Positions 36,506 to 48,934 of a DNA stretch of 64,000 nt are shown here, piece after piece. This stretch comes from Coccinella septempunctata. Its lineage: Eukaryota > Arthropoda > Insecta > Coleoptera > Coccinellidae. Location: the NCBI RefSeq assembly GCF_907165205.1, contig NC_058194.1, positions 23,560,856 through 23,624,855 of the forward strand, written 5' to 3'. The notes under the pieces were generated by a model. It had not been told where the DNA came from. It made no database searches and saw nothing but the letters and a program-made list of their open reading frames with translations. The number at the start of each line of letters is the position of its first letter. The first letter of the stretch is position 1. A program made the position numbers and the translations under genes.

Positions 36506-39500
36506 ATATATTCAATCGATGCTTTGGTTGTGTATAATTTCAAATTTATATTTCTTCATTATTCTGCCATTTAAATTCGGTGGAATACTACGGTGAGCTG
36601 GGACAAGGGTCAGTAAAAAAAAATAATTGTACGAACACGAAACATACCTCATTCCTCTGAAATGTTTTCTTGTCATCTAATTAATGAAAGTAATAGAAGT
36701 AGCATTGAGGAAAAAATCTAAAAGATTATTCGATAATTCGTCATGGAAACACTCAAAAAAATTTTGACAGTTACAAAATGGCGAATGGGCGCATTTTGAG
36801 TCTGAGTTTATTCGCTAAATAATTGTGACAAAGAATAGAGTAAAGATAGAAATAGAACAAATAATATTGTGAATTCTTAAGTTCTTGAAAATTCCAGTTA
36901 GAAAATTTTTCGTTTGAAAAATATCCAAACCTTTTATTCCGAAAAAGGAGGTAATTCTTAAGAGTGCAATTGAATTCTCTTCAACATATTCATTCAATAA
37001 AAGTATATTGGGGAATGCCATTGGTCAGAAGTTTTCTAATTTTTTTTCGATCGCATTCGATGTTTTCAATTTCGCAATCGTGTAATTCATTGTATCGTAG
37101 GTAGTTAAAGTGAGTGTATAGTATATAGGTGCTGGAGGACGATGCACACAAATGTAAAATGTGTGTACGTGATATATAAATCATCTTGTGTTCAAGAAAA
37201 AGAAATATAAATCTAACCACTGAACATCTGCAATGCTATAACATTCCGAAAAAATTCATGCAAGATATTCCGCACTTAATTACTCACCTCGCACTGTGGC
37301 TCAACATGATAATACTCCTGAAACAAAATTGTCAATGTCAAATCGAAATTTTTTCAAATCAGAAATATATTCTACAACAAAAATGTTTTGATTTTTGATA
37401 TAATATCATTGATGATGGAAAACTTATTATAGGATTATTAGTTTTAGATTTTTTTGGGCTATTTGAGTAATTTTGGATTATTCTTCTAACATTCCGACAA
37501 GTTGATACCTATTTTCCAACAGATTTCCAAGATTATGAAGTTCTTAACCGAAGAAGTTAACTATTATATTTTATTTATTTCATTCATTGTCAAACAAAAA
37601 AAAAATGCCTAAGTTGAATTGAATTCATAATTTCTTCGGTTAAGGCGAGCCCTGAAGACGTCTAGCATCGGCTTGCCGAAACGTTGCAAAAAATAATCGA
37701 AAATGATTTGAATTGACCAGTAAATCCTACAATAAATTTTTTCATATTGTTTTCTCCCTTTCCATTCATTAAAGTTACTGAAATAAGTTTCGATTTGTCA
37801 TAGAATATATCTCTTCCTTTTTTATATATTTTCTATTGAATCTGATCTAGTTTATCGTTCCAACTACTCTCTTGCCTGGCAATGTATCTACAGTTTTAGT
37901 GTTCAGCTTGTAAATTAAAATTGTTCAGTTATTTGCACTGATTTGTACTAGAAGTACAAATAAAATTTTACCTATAATTATTTATTTATCGGTTGATGGA
38001 AATATTTGTAATAGTAACATCATATTGTTACTGACGATGATATAAGAAAGTATCTTGTATTTACGTAATTTTCTGAATATTTAGTTGGCCAAGCATAAAG
38101 GGACGAAGAAAACAAAAATTAAAAATGGTATTATTCGTTTATGTCGGTATATATTGTAGCTTTTATAGGGGCTACTGGATTTTTCAAATGGTTGTGCAAT
38201 AAGCATTAAATCTGGCATCTTGTGGATCAGAAGATTTTTCACCTATGAAGTGGCCTAGATTCAAATTCCTCAAGCAACTACAAAGTGCCATAGTATCATA
38301 CCTACGAGATTCTCAAGAATTCAGCACACTTTTCCATTACAATTATGTAAATACAGAAAGTAAGAAGATCTAAATAATTTTTAATTAAGTTGCATTAAGT
38401 TTTATCAAAAAGGGATTGGTGCAACGTGTGGTTCATTCTCGAGACTCTGTATTTTTTTTTCTGAGAATATAAGTTGTGGAAACCTTAATACTCCAAGGAA
38501 GGTGCAACGAAGCTTCAGCTCAAAGGATATATATACTCTCAAAATGCAACTATAACGTTTCAAAACCGCATAATGCTAATGAGTATCAGTTAATTATTAT
38601 ATTTCTATTTATAAAAGCATAATTTAGTTTAGAAATGAGCAAATATTCTGGAAGAACAAACCTTTCCAACGAACACAATTATTATTTTCCTGTAAAATAA
38701 AAACCTTGAAGCAGATATTACAAATATAATCGTTGAGATTCAATAAGAGAATCGTCTTTTTTAATAGCATTGTGAATTGGCTAAATGGAATAACTATAAA
38801 ACTATATCTATGTATATTTCTGTAATTTATCCCGATAGATAGCCATATTTTATATAAAGTAATTTCTGCTCTATATATTCGTACGTTGATCTCGTATTAG
38901 TTTTATTGCGAAATACAGTTATAAAAATAGTATAGACCGCTGACTTCAGGAAATCTCATAAGAAATAGTCTAGTCACTCCTGCATCAGATATAAGTTTTA
39001 AACAGTTGTCAGCAACATTAGACAGTTTCTGCCAAAACAACAGGGCCTTCACAGCCTGTCAACAGCGACTGGTACCTATTGAAAAATAATTTACTTGTGA
39101 CGAAACTGATTCATTTGGTTGCATATCATCTTGTATATATTCCAACTGTTTTAATTAATTCTATGTGGAAAATTATTTACGAAAAAGTCATTTTGTATAT
39201 TGACAGTTCATTCCTGAATTCTATTTCAGTGGTTTGTTGTGGGACATTGGTTGGGATGAGCTAGGAAATAAGATCTACGAAGACATTTAATCTGGATATT
39301 CAGCAGTCCATAGACTTATAAATAATCAACCTTGAAGAATATGTCTCAGAATAATAAAAAATTGAACTTCTATTCTAACCTATTCGATCTTTTTAATATC
39401 TTCCATTGTTCATTATTATCAGTCTGATGTCGGAATGACCATAGCTTAACTTCATTTTTTATTACTCAACAATGTAACGATGTGAAATTCTGTGACACAT

Positions 39501-39559
39501 TTTCCCCCTTTGACAAGAACATAAATTCTATATGAACCTTTCAAAAATAAATCATTTAA
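36506..39559. other. No gene recognised
   Basis: Near 37640-37690 a segment with GCCCTGAAGACGTCTAG and CGAAACGTTGC resembles a motif often seen near retroelement ends, but no reverse transcriptase frame is present. The rest is AT-rich without recognisable coding exons. Confidence 0.4.
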
Positions 39560-40102
39560 ATGGGTTTAAAGCTGGCGACCCTATTCAACAGATTCATCCA
39601 AAAGAAAGAATTCAGAGTGCTCATGGTCGGCCTGGACGGTGCTGGAAAAACAACAATTTTATACAAAATGAAGCTTGGGGAAATAATTGCAACGATACCG
39701 ACGATCGGTTTCAACGTGGAGACCGTTCAACATAAAAACGTCCTCTTTACCGTGTGGGATATAGGTGGACAGGATAAACTGCGATGTTTGTGGAGGCATT
39801 ACTTTCAAAACACGCAGGCAATCATATTTGTCGTCGATTCGAGCGACGTGGACAGGCTGAAAGATGCTTCCAACGAATTGAGATTGATTTTGGAGGATTA
39901 CGAGCTGAGGAAAGCGATTCTCCTGATCCTTGCTAATAAACAGGATGTACCGGGAGCAATATCGACAGCTGACATTGCGAACTTGATGAAAATGCACGAG
40001 ATTCTGGACAGAAAATGGTATATTCAAGGCACCTGCGCCCTCCAAACGACTGGGTTGCACGAAGGACTGGATTGGTTGGCTTCTGAACTGAATAAAGTAT
40101 AA
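39560..40102 (+). CDS. Arf-family small GTPase, intronless and divergent
   Basis: Single uninterrupted frame of 180 residues that keeps exact Arf numbering: myristoylation G2, P-loop GLDGAGKT (24-31), T48 in switch I (TIPTIGF), DIGGQ with Q71, NKQD (126-129) and TCAL. Arf proteins recruit coats and lipid enzymes to Golgi and endosome membranes when GTP-bound. The substitution G27 (Arfs have A, Arl1 has G) and many changes in the C-terminal half (ILANKQDVPGAISTADI) set it apart from the nearly invariant Arf1/4/6. The absence of introns and the low similarity suggest a retroposed paralogue under relaxed or altered selection. The frame is intact and its codons are more GC-rich than the surroundings, so it is probably functional. 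AATAAA at 40221. It is convergent with the SLC35F-type gene. Confidence 0.88.
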   Translation: MGLKLATLFNRFIQKKEFRVLMVGLDGAGKTTILYKMKLGEIIATIPTIGFNVETVQHKNVLFTVWDIGGQDKLRCLWRHYFQNTQAIIFVVDSSDVDRLKDASNELRLILEDYELRKAILLILANKQDVPGAISTADIANLMKMHEILDRKWYIQGTCALQTTGLHEGLDWLASELNKV

Positions 40103-40501
40103 GGAAGATTGGGAATTTGATTTTCGTGTGAGATTAGGAATAAGGATATCTAAATGGAATAATACATTTTGAAAAACTTCGAGGAATAAGATGATTACAA
40201 TGATGCACAGTGTTTCAGCAAATAAAAAAAAATCAGAAGGGTGCAGGCATTGTATGTAGACAACAATGTTACCTTACCCCTACAAAAATATAACTCTTCC
40301 ATCTTCCATCCTTTTAAACAAAAACGTGAAAAATATAGCAATTTCTTTGCTGTAGGTACCTATACTAAGATGTCCGCACCAATTTCGAGTAGTATATTAG
40401 GTACCTTTACCTATTCATTGAATACTTCTTCCGAAGATATAAAAACTTCGTTATGTGCAACTGGAAAGCCAGAAATAAAAGCTACTGATTCAAGTGTATT
40501 C

Positions 40502-43500
40502 TTACCTTAATAGTCTAGTTATGTAATCGGGCCAATTCTCTGGAAACATAACCAGAAAAAAACCGATAGCAATTAATATCATGCCTGCTAGTTTCATGCC
40601 TTCGAAAGTTGCACCGTATAGAACAACATCCAGAGCTGAAATGAAATTTTTTTTCATGTATTGTATTCAATAGTTATCGATTCATGTAAAATATGAGCCA
40701 TTCAAGGTGGTTCTCACTTTTTAGAACTTCGTACATCGATTTGTCTGAAATTTGTTGACGAAAACTCTCACCTGCTGATACTGGAACTGCTGTTATAAGT
40801 CCCAAGGTGATGAACAAATCATAGGTAAGGGCAACACTGAAGTTCCCCAATAAATTGGCAACTGGAACAATGATAATAGGGAATACTCCTTCTGACGAAA
40901 ATGATGTATTTTTTATGAGATATCTTTGAAACGTCACATTTTGAAATAACCATTTCAACCGTTTCGTAAAAAAAATTATTTTATGTACTTACTTAAAATT
41001 AATGAAAAATAGAAATGGGTATTTAAAATTTAAAGCGTTTCGTTTCTATTGCACAAGTTGGCAACATCGACAAGGACAACAAATACACTCTGACACTATC
41101 TTGATGAGATGGTTGTCTATGAAGTCTGCGACGAACGAGGATGATCGTAAAATTTTATGGGATTTTTATGGCCGGTTGCTGTTGAGTACGCGCCTTATGA
41201 TGGCTATAAATCAACAGCTGTCATTTTATAAACAAGCCATTGTTCTTTTTATTTTTAGTAGGCCCTTTTGCCAAATCGTAAACTAGAAACGAAGCGATTT
41301 AAATTTTAAAACCTCATATTTGAAGAATGATTTTGAATAATTTCCGCGCTGCATTAGAAAAATTCATGAATGAAACTCATAATTATTCAGTTTAAACTTG
41401 TATATGCTGTGATAATCCAAATTTCCCTAATTCCTCATTTTATTGTTGAAATGGTGAATAAAGATCGTTTTCCATTTGCAATACCTGCATGTCATCTTAG
41501 ATGACTTTTGATGCATTTTCCTTTTTCCCCTTTTTCAGATCAAGAAGCTAATTGAAATTTCGTAACTTTTTTTAAAATTTTTGTTGCAAGAAATAACAAT
41601 CGAGTATACCTACATAATTCGATATAAGCTTTTGAAATACAGAATTATTAGCTAAAATGATAGTCGAAACGTGAAAGAATTCAATAACATTTTTTGTGAA
41701 AAATAAAAGAAGTTTTATTACAAAATTACGAAACTCACCTAGAGAAAGACAACTGGCACACAGTAACGCCGCCCATGGCAATTTGTCGTACTGGAAACTC
41801 TCTATACCGGTGAAGAAAAGCAACAAGCTGAGTGGCCATAGGAACGCAGCATTGAGCATACCGATCAAGGAGAAGAAAAGTGCCACTTGACCATACGTAG
41901 CGTCGCCTATGACCTTTTTAAATAAAACTTTGTACACGGCAGAGCCTGCTGCTGCAGACGATGCCAACACAACGCCCCCAAGGGTTGGACTCCCTGTAAT
42001 CCCATCCATGTAGGCAAGAAGGGCAACCCCTGTGTCGCAAATTATCACAGCCATAATCTACGAGGAAATTCGCATGTAAGATGCGGTTAACGACAACTTT
42101 AATTGTAAGGGTGACCGGCCACCGAATGCGAAGTTGAGCGAAGCTGAGCGTTTTCAATGCTAAATGACAAGCTACGTCACTCGAATCGTAGCTTGTCACT
42201 TATATTAGCATTGAAAATGCTCAGCTTCGCTCAACTTCGCATTCGGTAGCCGGTCACCCTTATTTAATGGTTCATTGAAATTTCAGTTAGGATTAAAATT
42301 TTAATGGACCATTAAATAATAATTAACGGGGTATATACACCTTTTATTGGAGGATAAAAATTTTAATGGACCATTGAATTATAACGAGTGGACACAATCA
42401 GCTTTGTCCTGCTTTATACCAAAATCATGATGATATATTTTTCACAATAGATTGAAGCATTTTTAACCTTTTCAAAAATTACAAATCAAAATGATCTTAA
42501 ATTTTCCCATTGTATTCCCTTGTTTATTCCGAATACAGTCAAAATTCTTGTTTCTGAAATATATATCACAGTTTTTTTCGGAAACTGAATTTTTAAAGGT
42601 TCATATCTGAAAATATTCGATCAGTCAAAATTCGGTACCAGTATTTCGATGGCATTTGATGCCCTTCTTTCTCGTGAGTGAAATTTCCGGTCCTGTTACT
42701 TTGATAATGGATTGCAATGCGATCAGATGTACTTCACTCAAGATTGGCGAGAGCACTTACCCTTATTCCAACAAATTGCTCGTGTAGTATTACCCACGAG
42801 AGCAAATAGACAAAGGAAACATTTGTAGCGAAGAGAGCCATCACGTCTGTGGCCAACAGTATCCGGAGGGACAATATGTACATGTAGTGTGTTCCTACCC
42901 AGAGTAGACAGAAAAAAATGCATCTTATCATGAATCGACCTGAAAGAAATCCTTCATGATAGGAACGAATATTTGAAGATTGTTCACAAATGAGAATAAT
43001 CTTATCTGAGGATTAGTTTATAGATAATAGGATGAAGGATATATAAATTTTTGGATATGAGTAAGCAATTTCACCCCTAAGAAATCGAGTTTATTGAACA
43101 TTTTCTTAGAAATATTTTAGTTTCCGTATAAAATATGTTGTCCTAAACTACGAGGATATATTGAAAAATTCTTAGCCTATATACTATAACTAGGACCAAA
43201 CAAAATTTCAATGTCAAAATATTTTTTTACTTATCATATTCTCCTCTTAATTGGATACATTTATTACACCGAATCAGCAACTTATCTAGACCTTTCAAGA
43301 AAGCTTTTATTACCTCCTCGTTGGAAGAAAATTTACGACCTTTCAAACTTTTTTTCCATTTGAGGAAATGGAGCCAAATCTGGTGAATAAGGGGGGTGTT
43401 CTAGCAATTGAAACCCTAAATCACGAATTTTTTGCATGGATTGTGTGCAGGGGCGTTGTCCTGCAAAAACAAAACACCTTTGGATAGCTTTCCGCGGCTT

Positions 43501-46500
43501 TTCTCTTTAATTTTTTTTCCGTAGAGTGGTCAGTAATGATAGTTATTGTTCTACCCTTATCCAAAAAATCAATCATGATTACTCTATGGCAATCCCAAAA
43601 AACTGAAGCAAGAACTTTTCCAGCAGATTTTTGGACACGAAACTTCTTAGGTCTTGGAGAACCAGAGTGTCGCCATTCCATCTATTGTTGATTTGTTTCT
43701 GGATCGTAGAAATATACCCAAGTCTCATCCATACTAAAAATTAGGTTTAAGAAGTCTAAATCGTTTTCAAATCGAGCACAGATCGAACGCGATGCTTCTA
43801 CCCTTGCACGCTTTTGGTTAACATTCAAACATTTGGGGATTTTTTTTGCAGCAATTTTCCTCATGTCCAAATTGACGTGAACTATATGATGAACGCGTTC
43901 TTTTGAAAAATTCAGTGCTTCAGATATCCGTTTTAGCCCAATTCGACGGTCTGATAAAATCATGTCATGAACTGCATCGATATTTTCGGGGACTGGCCTT
44001 CCCGATCGGTCATCATCTTCAATGGAAAATTTACCTCTTTTGAAGCTTGCAGTCTAATTTTTCACGGTCGCATACGAAGAACTATGATCACCAAGGGTTT
44101 TAAGCATATCTTCGTAAATCTGCTTACCTCTTAACCCTTTCAAATACAGGTACTTGATGATGGCTCGATACTCCAATTTTTCGATTTTCACAATTTCGGT
44201 GGACATCTTCTTTCTTTAATTTATTGCGTAACTCTGGTTTACTTCTTTGACCTCACACTTCCCGTCTGTTCCGATATTCCTGAATAGTACTGTCAGTATT
44301 TCAGAAACGATGCCTATTGGCCCAGTCGTTCGAGTTCTATTGTTATTCGATTGCGGGCCAGTACTAACAGCAATATCGGAACAGGCCCTTCATATACTGA
44401 CACTTTCAATGAGTTATTGTTCGTTGCTATGGTAACGCAATATTTTTTTATGCATGGAATTGGTCTAGGCTAACTAGATATCAATACATCCTCGTATTCA
44501 AGTGTTTTTAAGAAAAATAAATTTCACGAAATTAGGTGGATCATTTCACAACTCTAAAAATTGAATTTTTCTTCTTTCTTCCTAAGAAACATAATAATAA
44601 ATGTATGTATGCAGGGGAGTCCCAAAGTTGATGTAACAAAATTTGGTCACAGTGTCCGTGTTGAGTTATCCTGATAAATTTCACTTATCAGGCAACCCTA
44701 CAAAAAAACGTCGCACATTGTTAGTTCCAGTGAAAAGGTTATGCTACTTCCGAACATTTCACTATTATTTTAGGTCTTGTTGAAAAAATTTAAGAGCACC
44801 TCAGGCCCGGATCTACGATTTTTTCTGACCGGGGCAAAAATTCATGATGGCGCCCCCCCCCCTTCTAAGGTTTGTAGGAAAAATCTAATTGCATATTCGT
44901 CATCGCTTTCAACCCGAGTTATTTTTTTCACTAGTTCGAGGTGGTATAGATTATGCAATTAGATTTTTCCTAATATGAGTACTTTGGGAAAAAAATCACT
45001 CTTATTTTTTTCCCATTGTTCCATCAAAACATATTTTTTCTCATTATTCCTTTAAAAGTTATTCTTTTCCCAAAATACTCCCAAAAATTGCATATTCGTA
45101 ATCTACGACCTCGAATTAGTAAAAAAAATGACTCGGGTTGCAATCGTGCGAAAAATAAAAAAGTTTGTATTTACAAGAATGTCGTTTACAACCCGCCCTC
45201 GTCTATCGTTTTTACCCGCGCTTCATGAACGAAATTATTCCGAACAAAAATTTATTTTTTTAGCTACATATGTCGACCCGGATCATTTTACATATTCAAG
45301 GTCGTAGATCACGAATATGCAATTAGATTTTTGGAGGATCAGTATTTTGAGGAATAAATCACTTTTAGTGCAAAATTTCGGAAATATTGGTCAACTTTGA
45401 AGAGCTGTAGCAGCTAGAAAAAAGGCACTAGTCATATGCTGTTTTTTTTTTGTGATGAATTGGTTCTTTGCGAATATAAAAAACCACACTTCATTCATCT
45501 CTCACGAACAGTTCAGATTTTATGAATTTTTCCGCGAAGGTCCAAAATTTCCGATTTTCCATCGACCATAAGTTGAAAAATGGTTTTTTTTTGAATATCT
45601 GTTTGCATATTCGTGTTCTACGCCCTCGAATTAGTGTACAGAATGAATTCGGTTTTGATCGGAGACCAAAAATATTCTTCAAAAAATCGCCCACTCTGTA
45701 TATATTTCATTTTGTGAAAACATTTTAAAACACTCCATTTCGTGAAACTTTTGTATAAAACAATTAATTTTTTGTACCTCTCTTAGTAACAAAGTTAAAG
45801 GGGGGCTCAAATTATGGTGAAAAACTCGGTACCTACATCTATGGAAAATTTGAAAAAATTTCAATCTCACTGATTTCCACCAAAATTGGTGTTTTTACTA
45901 AGGCATAGATTACGAATATGCAAATAGAATTATGCTGAAAGGATTAGTTTTTAAGTTATGGTCTATAGAAAATCGGAAATTTTGGCCCTTAGTTCCAGAT
46001 GAGAAGGCGATGAGTCGACAGGCAAAGAAATTACTGCTGGACGCAGTGTGAACATATCAGATCTTTGAACCTTTTTCACCCAAGTGTGGCGGTCATTCGT
46101 AGATGACTGAATAATATGCAGTTAATTGATCCCTCATTGATTTTAAAGATTTTAGGCATAGTGATGGTTTATCATGTTTCCATTCTACACTTTCCATTTT
46201 AGCACTAGGAAATTAATTTTTTACGAGAAAATCAAAAGTAAAAAAATTTTAACCTCTGGTTGATTTTGGCGCCCCCTTGAGCTGGCGCCCGGGGCAAGCG
46301 CCCCGCTTGCCCCCCCCTAGATCCGGGCCTGGAGCACCTTCATCATTTGCGATTTTTTTCTTTCGATATTTCGAACAAAAAAACTGATATTTTGATCACT
46401 GAATATAGGATTCAAATAAACTCACCAAGTGTGAATCCTCTGTCCCTGAAATCTCTTATACACTCAGAAAGAATGTCGGACATAGATTCGCATCGTTTTG

Positions 46501-48934
46501 TGCTTATTCTACTGATGAAGAATAGGGGAAAGAAGAGCATTGTCCAATTCGTTATGAACCAAGTTGTAAAAAACGGTGCTTGATAAGAAATGCCCTGAAA
46601 ATGACAATCAATTATGTTTTAACTGCCGCACTAAGCGGAAATAAAGTTATATTGCCGAGTTTTCAAAGGCAGAAACTTTTATGATTGCACCAATTGAGAT
46701 GAATTTATAACGAGATCAATCTCACTATTTTCCGCTAGCTTAAAACGGTAGATTTATTTTGGTCATTATTCTGGCATGAAAAATGAATTGTATTACTAAA
46801 AAGTTTTCAATTTTTGGTAGAATTATTCCGAAAGGAAATCGCATTATTATTCGTTTTTCGGTACAAAGTACAAAATTTTTCGAATTTCACAGTTTTTTTT
46901 AATTTTGAACAGCAAATTACTCGAAAACGGCGCTTTATACGAGAAATTATGAAGAATACTTTTATTTTATAAAACATTCAAATATTAATTAGGTAGCGTC
47001 AAACTTAATTTCAAGAGTTGGTTCTTTGAATTTTTGCTTCTTTTATGTTACGTTATGTTCGTAATGAGAAAACTGGAAGACGTGGGTGATATCTTGAATT
47101 CTAAAAAGATTCATCAAATAAATGAAAGACTATATTCCGAAATTCATTTCATTCGATAAAACTGTTTGTGAGATAAAACTAAAAAATAACATTTTTTATG
47201 GGTTTTCAACATTCTGTATCTTTTAAACCGAGCAGATTCGGCAAAAAGGTAAAGGAAAAAAGTATTTTTTTTTGACTTCAAGAATCTACTGTTAAAATAT
47301 TTGTCCCAGTCAAAGACTCCCCCAGTATATTCCACCGTTCAGCAGAGTTCTAAATAGTTTTAGATTTTTGAAGTGAATCACTGAAACTTACATATCTCTG
47401 TTGGATAGATGTCATATTGTATCCAGTTGTATCATGAGGAACCAATATGGGGTCATCATCTGCGTCCAGTATAGGTCTTCTCAAGTAGAGATATTTGATG
47501 CAATGGGTGGCCCCTACCCAAGAAGCGGTAACACAAACTGTTACCCATACTCCGAAATATATCTGAAAGAAACTGAATTCCTCAAAATAAAAATCTCTAG
47601 AGCTTTATCGAAGTGATAAAGTCATTTGAAGAATTTAGTGCTCTTAGATTTTCCAAATTATATTTTTCCATTGAGTATTAATTTATTATTTATTTATTTT
47701 TTATTTCTTTATTTTTTTATTTCTTCAAATTAATTAATTAATTAACTTAATACCCAAGCATTTTTCCTATATACAGGGGTATCTTTTTGTTCTATCATTG
47801 GATATCCGAAGTTTCCCATAAATCTCTTTTCCTCATAATTAATATTGCTATATATATTTCAGCAATGAAAAAAAAAAAGATTTCTTCGTGACCTTTGGAT
47901 ATGCAAGTGGTCGCTAAAAACCTGAACATTTTCTGAAACTCTTTCAGCATTTTTAAGATTCAAATCTCTTTCATATCAAGAAACTACAGCGAGTTATGTA
48001 ACCCAGTGGCGACTGTGATTGAAATCACTATGAAAAAATTATGCGGTTCTACCTTGAACCTAATCACGCTATGCGGACCCTTCTCTCTGATTGTTTGAAA
48101 AAAGTTGAATCGTTTATTAAGTACGAAAATACAAGGCATTTTCGAATCTCCTTTAACTTCCATACAAACAATTTCTATTTTTGCAATAAATGAGAACCTT
48201 AGCGATAAATTAAGATAATCTATCTGAAGTTACTTACTTACACTTACATGCTATTGAGTTTTAGATTTAGTTCATTACGCAAATTCCGCTTTCCCAATGT
48301 GAATTATTCATTTTATTGTTCGAGATAAGTAAAATGTGTTATGAGAAAAGAACTCAGGGCATACTTAACTGTAGAAAGTAGAAATATCTAATGGTTTAAG
48401 CCTTAGGGGAAGTTCACCCTTTTATAATTGCAATTATATAGTTTGGGACCATTTTTGGAGTTGGATACAAAAAAAAATTATAAAGGTAAACTATTTACCT
48501 TTACTCACATGAAGATGATATTGTGATAGAGAAATTCCTGTAATGGTTAAACAGTTCATGATAGTGAAAATCATATACTTAATTCTGTTTTCAATTCAAT
48601 TATGGAATATTATAAAATATTCTTTACTACTCTTTGTACCTAGTGGATATTTTTTCTCAAGAAGAAATTGTGACAGTGGCAAAAAACGTTTCATCACCTT
48701 TCTGGCTGACTTCGAGCAGATAGAACTCGAGCATGATTTAAGTTTGGCCGGTAAGCCGGTTGGAGGAGGTGGTTGAATGACAGTTTCTGGTACTTGTTCG
48801 GTCTGACTACTGGTTATGGAATCTGCATGGGCGAAGGGACCATTAGCGACCCCTTCATCAGTGATCAGGACACTTGGTGCTCTATTTCGTCCTCGTGGAT
48901 TGAATATGGTGGGTAAGTCTCCGTCCTTGGTCAT
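40502..48934 (-). CDS. SLC35F: SLC35F3/F4-type membrane transporter (EamA/DMT fold)
   Basis: Complete by phase, seven exons (descending): 48698-48934, 47392-47562, 46426-46594, 42761-42939, 41739-42057, 40772-40861, 40502-40635; 432 residues. The soluble N-terminus (79 residues, proline/serine-rich, starts MTKDGDLPTIF) is followed by about ten hydrophobic helices. Diagnostic stretches are TASWVGATHCIKYLYLRR, APFFTTWFITNW, ATDVMALFATNVSFVYLLSW, AYMDGITGSPTLG, SAVYKVLFKKVIGDA and FFLVMFPENW. These match the order and spacing in vertebrate SLC35F3/F4, a family linked to thiamine uptake (F3); the substrate here is unknown. The last exon ends TTAAGGTAAG: read through it stops at once (LLR), or splicing at AG/GTAAGA to an acceptor near 40457 changes only the last residues. 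The donor after exon 1 (GTGATG) is weak. The large introns host a mariner, a hAT and a palindromic element. Confidence 0.87.
42106..42262. mobile_element. 157-bp near-perfect palindrome (foldback MITE)
   Basis: Arms of about 73 bp: TAAGGGTGACCGG... at the left and ...CCGGTCACCCTTA at the right, with a loop around TCACTCGAAT. It lies in the SLC35F-type intron, 49 bp from an exon acceptor. Flanking TA is consistent with a Tc1/mariner-type target. No coding content. Confidence 0.85.
43151..44494 (-). mobile_element. mariner transposon with decayed transposase
   Basis: Ends start CGAGGATATATTGA (left) and CGAGGATGTATTGA (right, reverse strand), each next to TA (43149-43150, 44495-44496); 1344 bp. 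The transposase reads on the - strand from about 44205 (MSTEIVKIEKLEYR), with the HTH region, SMDETW, MEWRHSGSPRPKKFR and, near 43380, EHPPYSPDLAP of the D,D34D triad. In-frame TAG codons near 44056 and 43682 and a frameshift before YSPDLAP show it is dead. Confidence 0.9.
44802..46331. mobile_element. hAT-type non-autonomous element, 1530 bp
   Basis: Ends CAGGCCCGGATCTA and TAGATCCGGGCCTG are a perfect inverted 14-mer; GAGCACCT flanks both sides (44794-44801, 46332-46339). Internal foldback blocks contain the phrase CATATTCGTAATCTACGACC and its complements; a related decayed copy lies at 6835-7890. Insert-like sequence near 45686-45830 is absent from that copy. No transposase frame. Confidence 0.9.

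Noticed and set aside
37630..37700. Retroelement-end-like motif (GCCCTGAAGACGTCT, CGAAACGTTGC)
   Set aside because: Too short, with no reverse transcriptase or clear ends nearby.
47680..47755. Possible regulatory AT repeat (ATTTATTT, TTAATTAA runs)
   Set aside because: Plain low-complexity sequence in AT-rich DNA.
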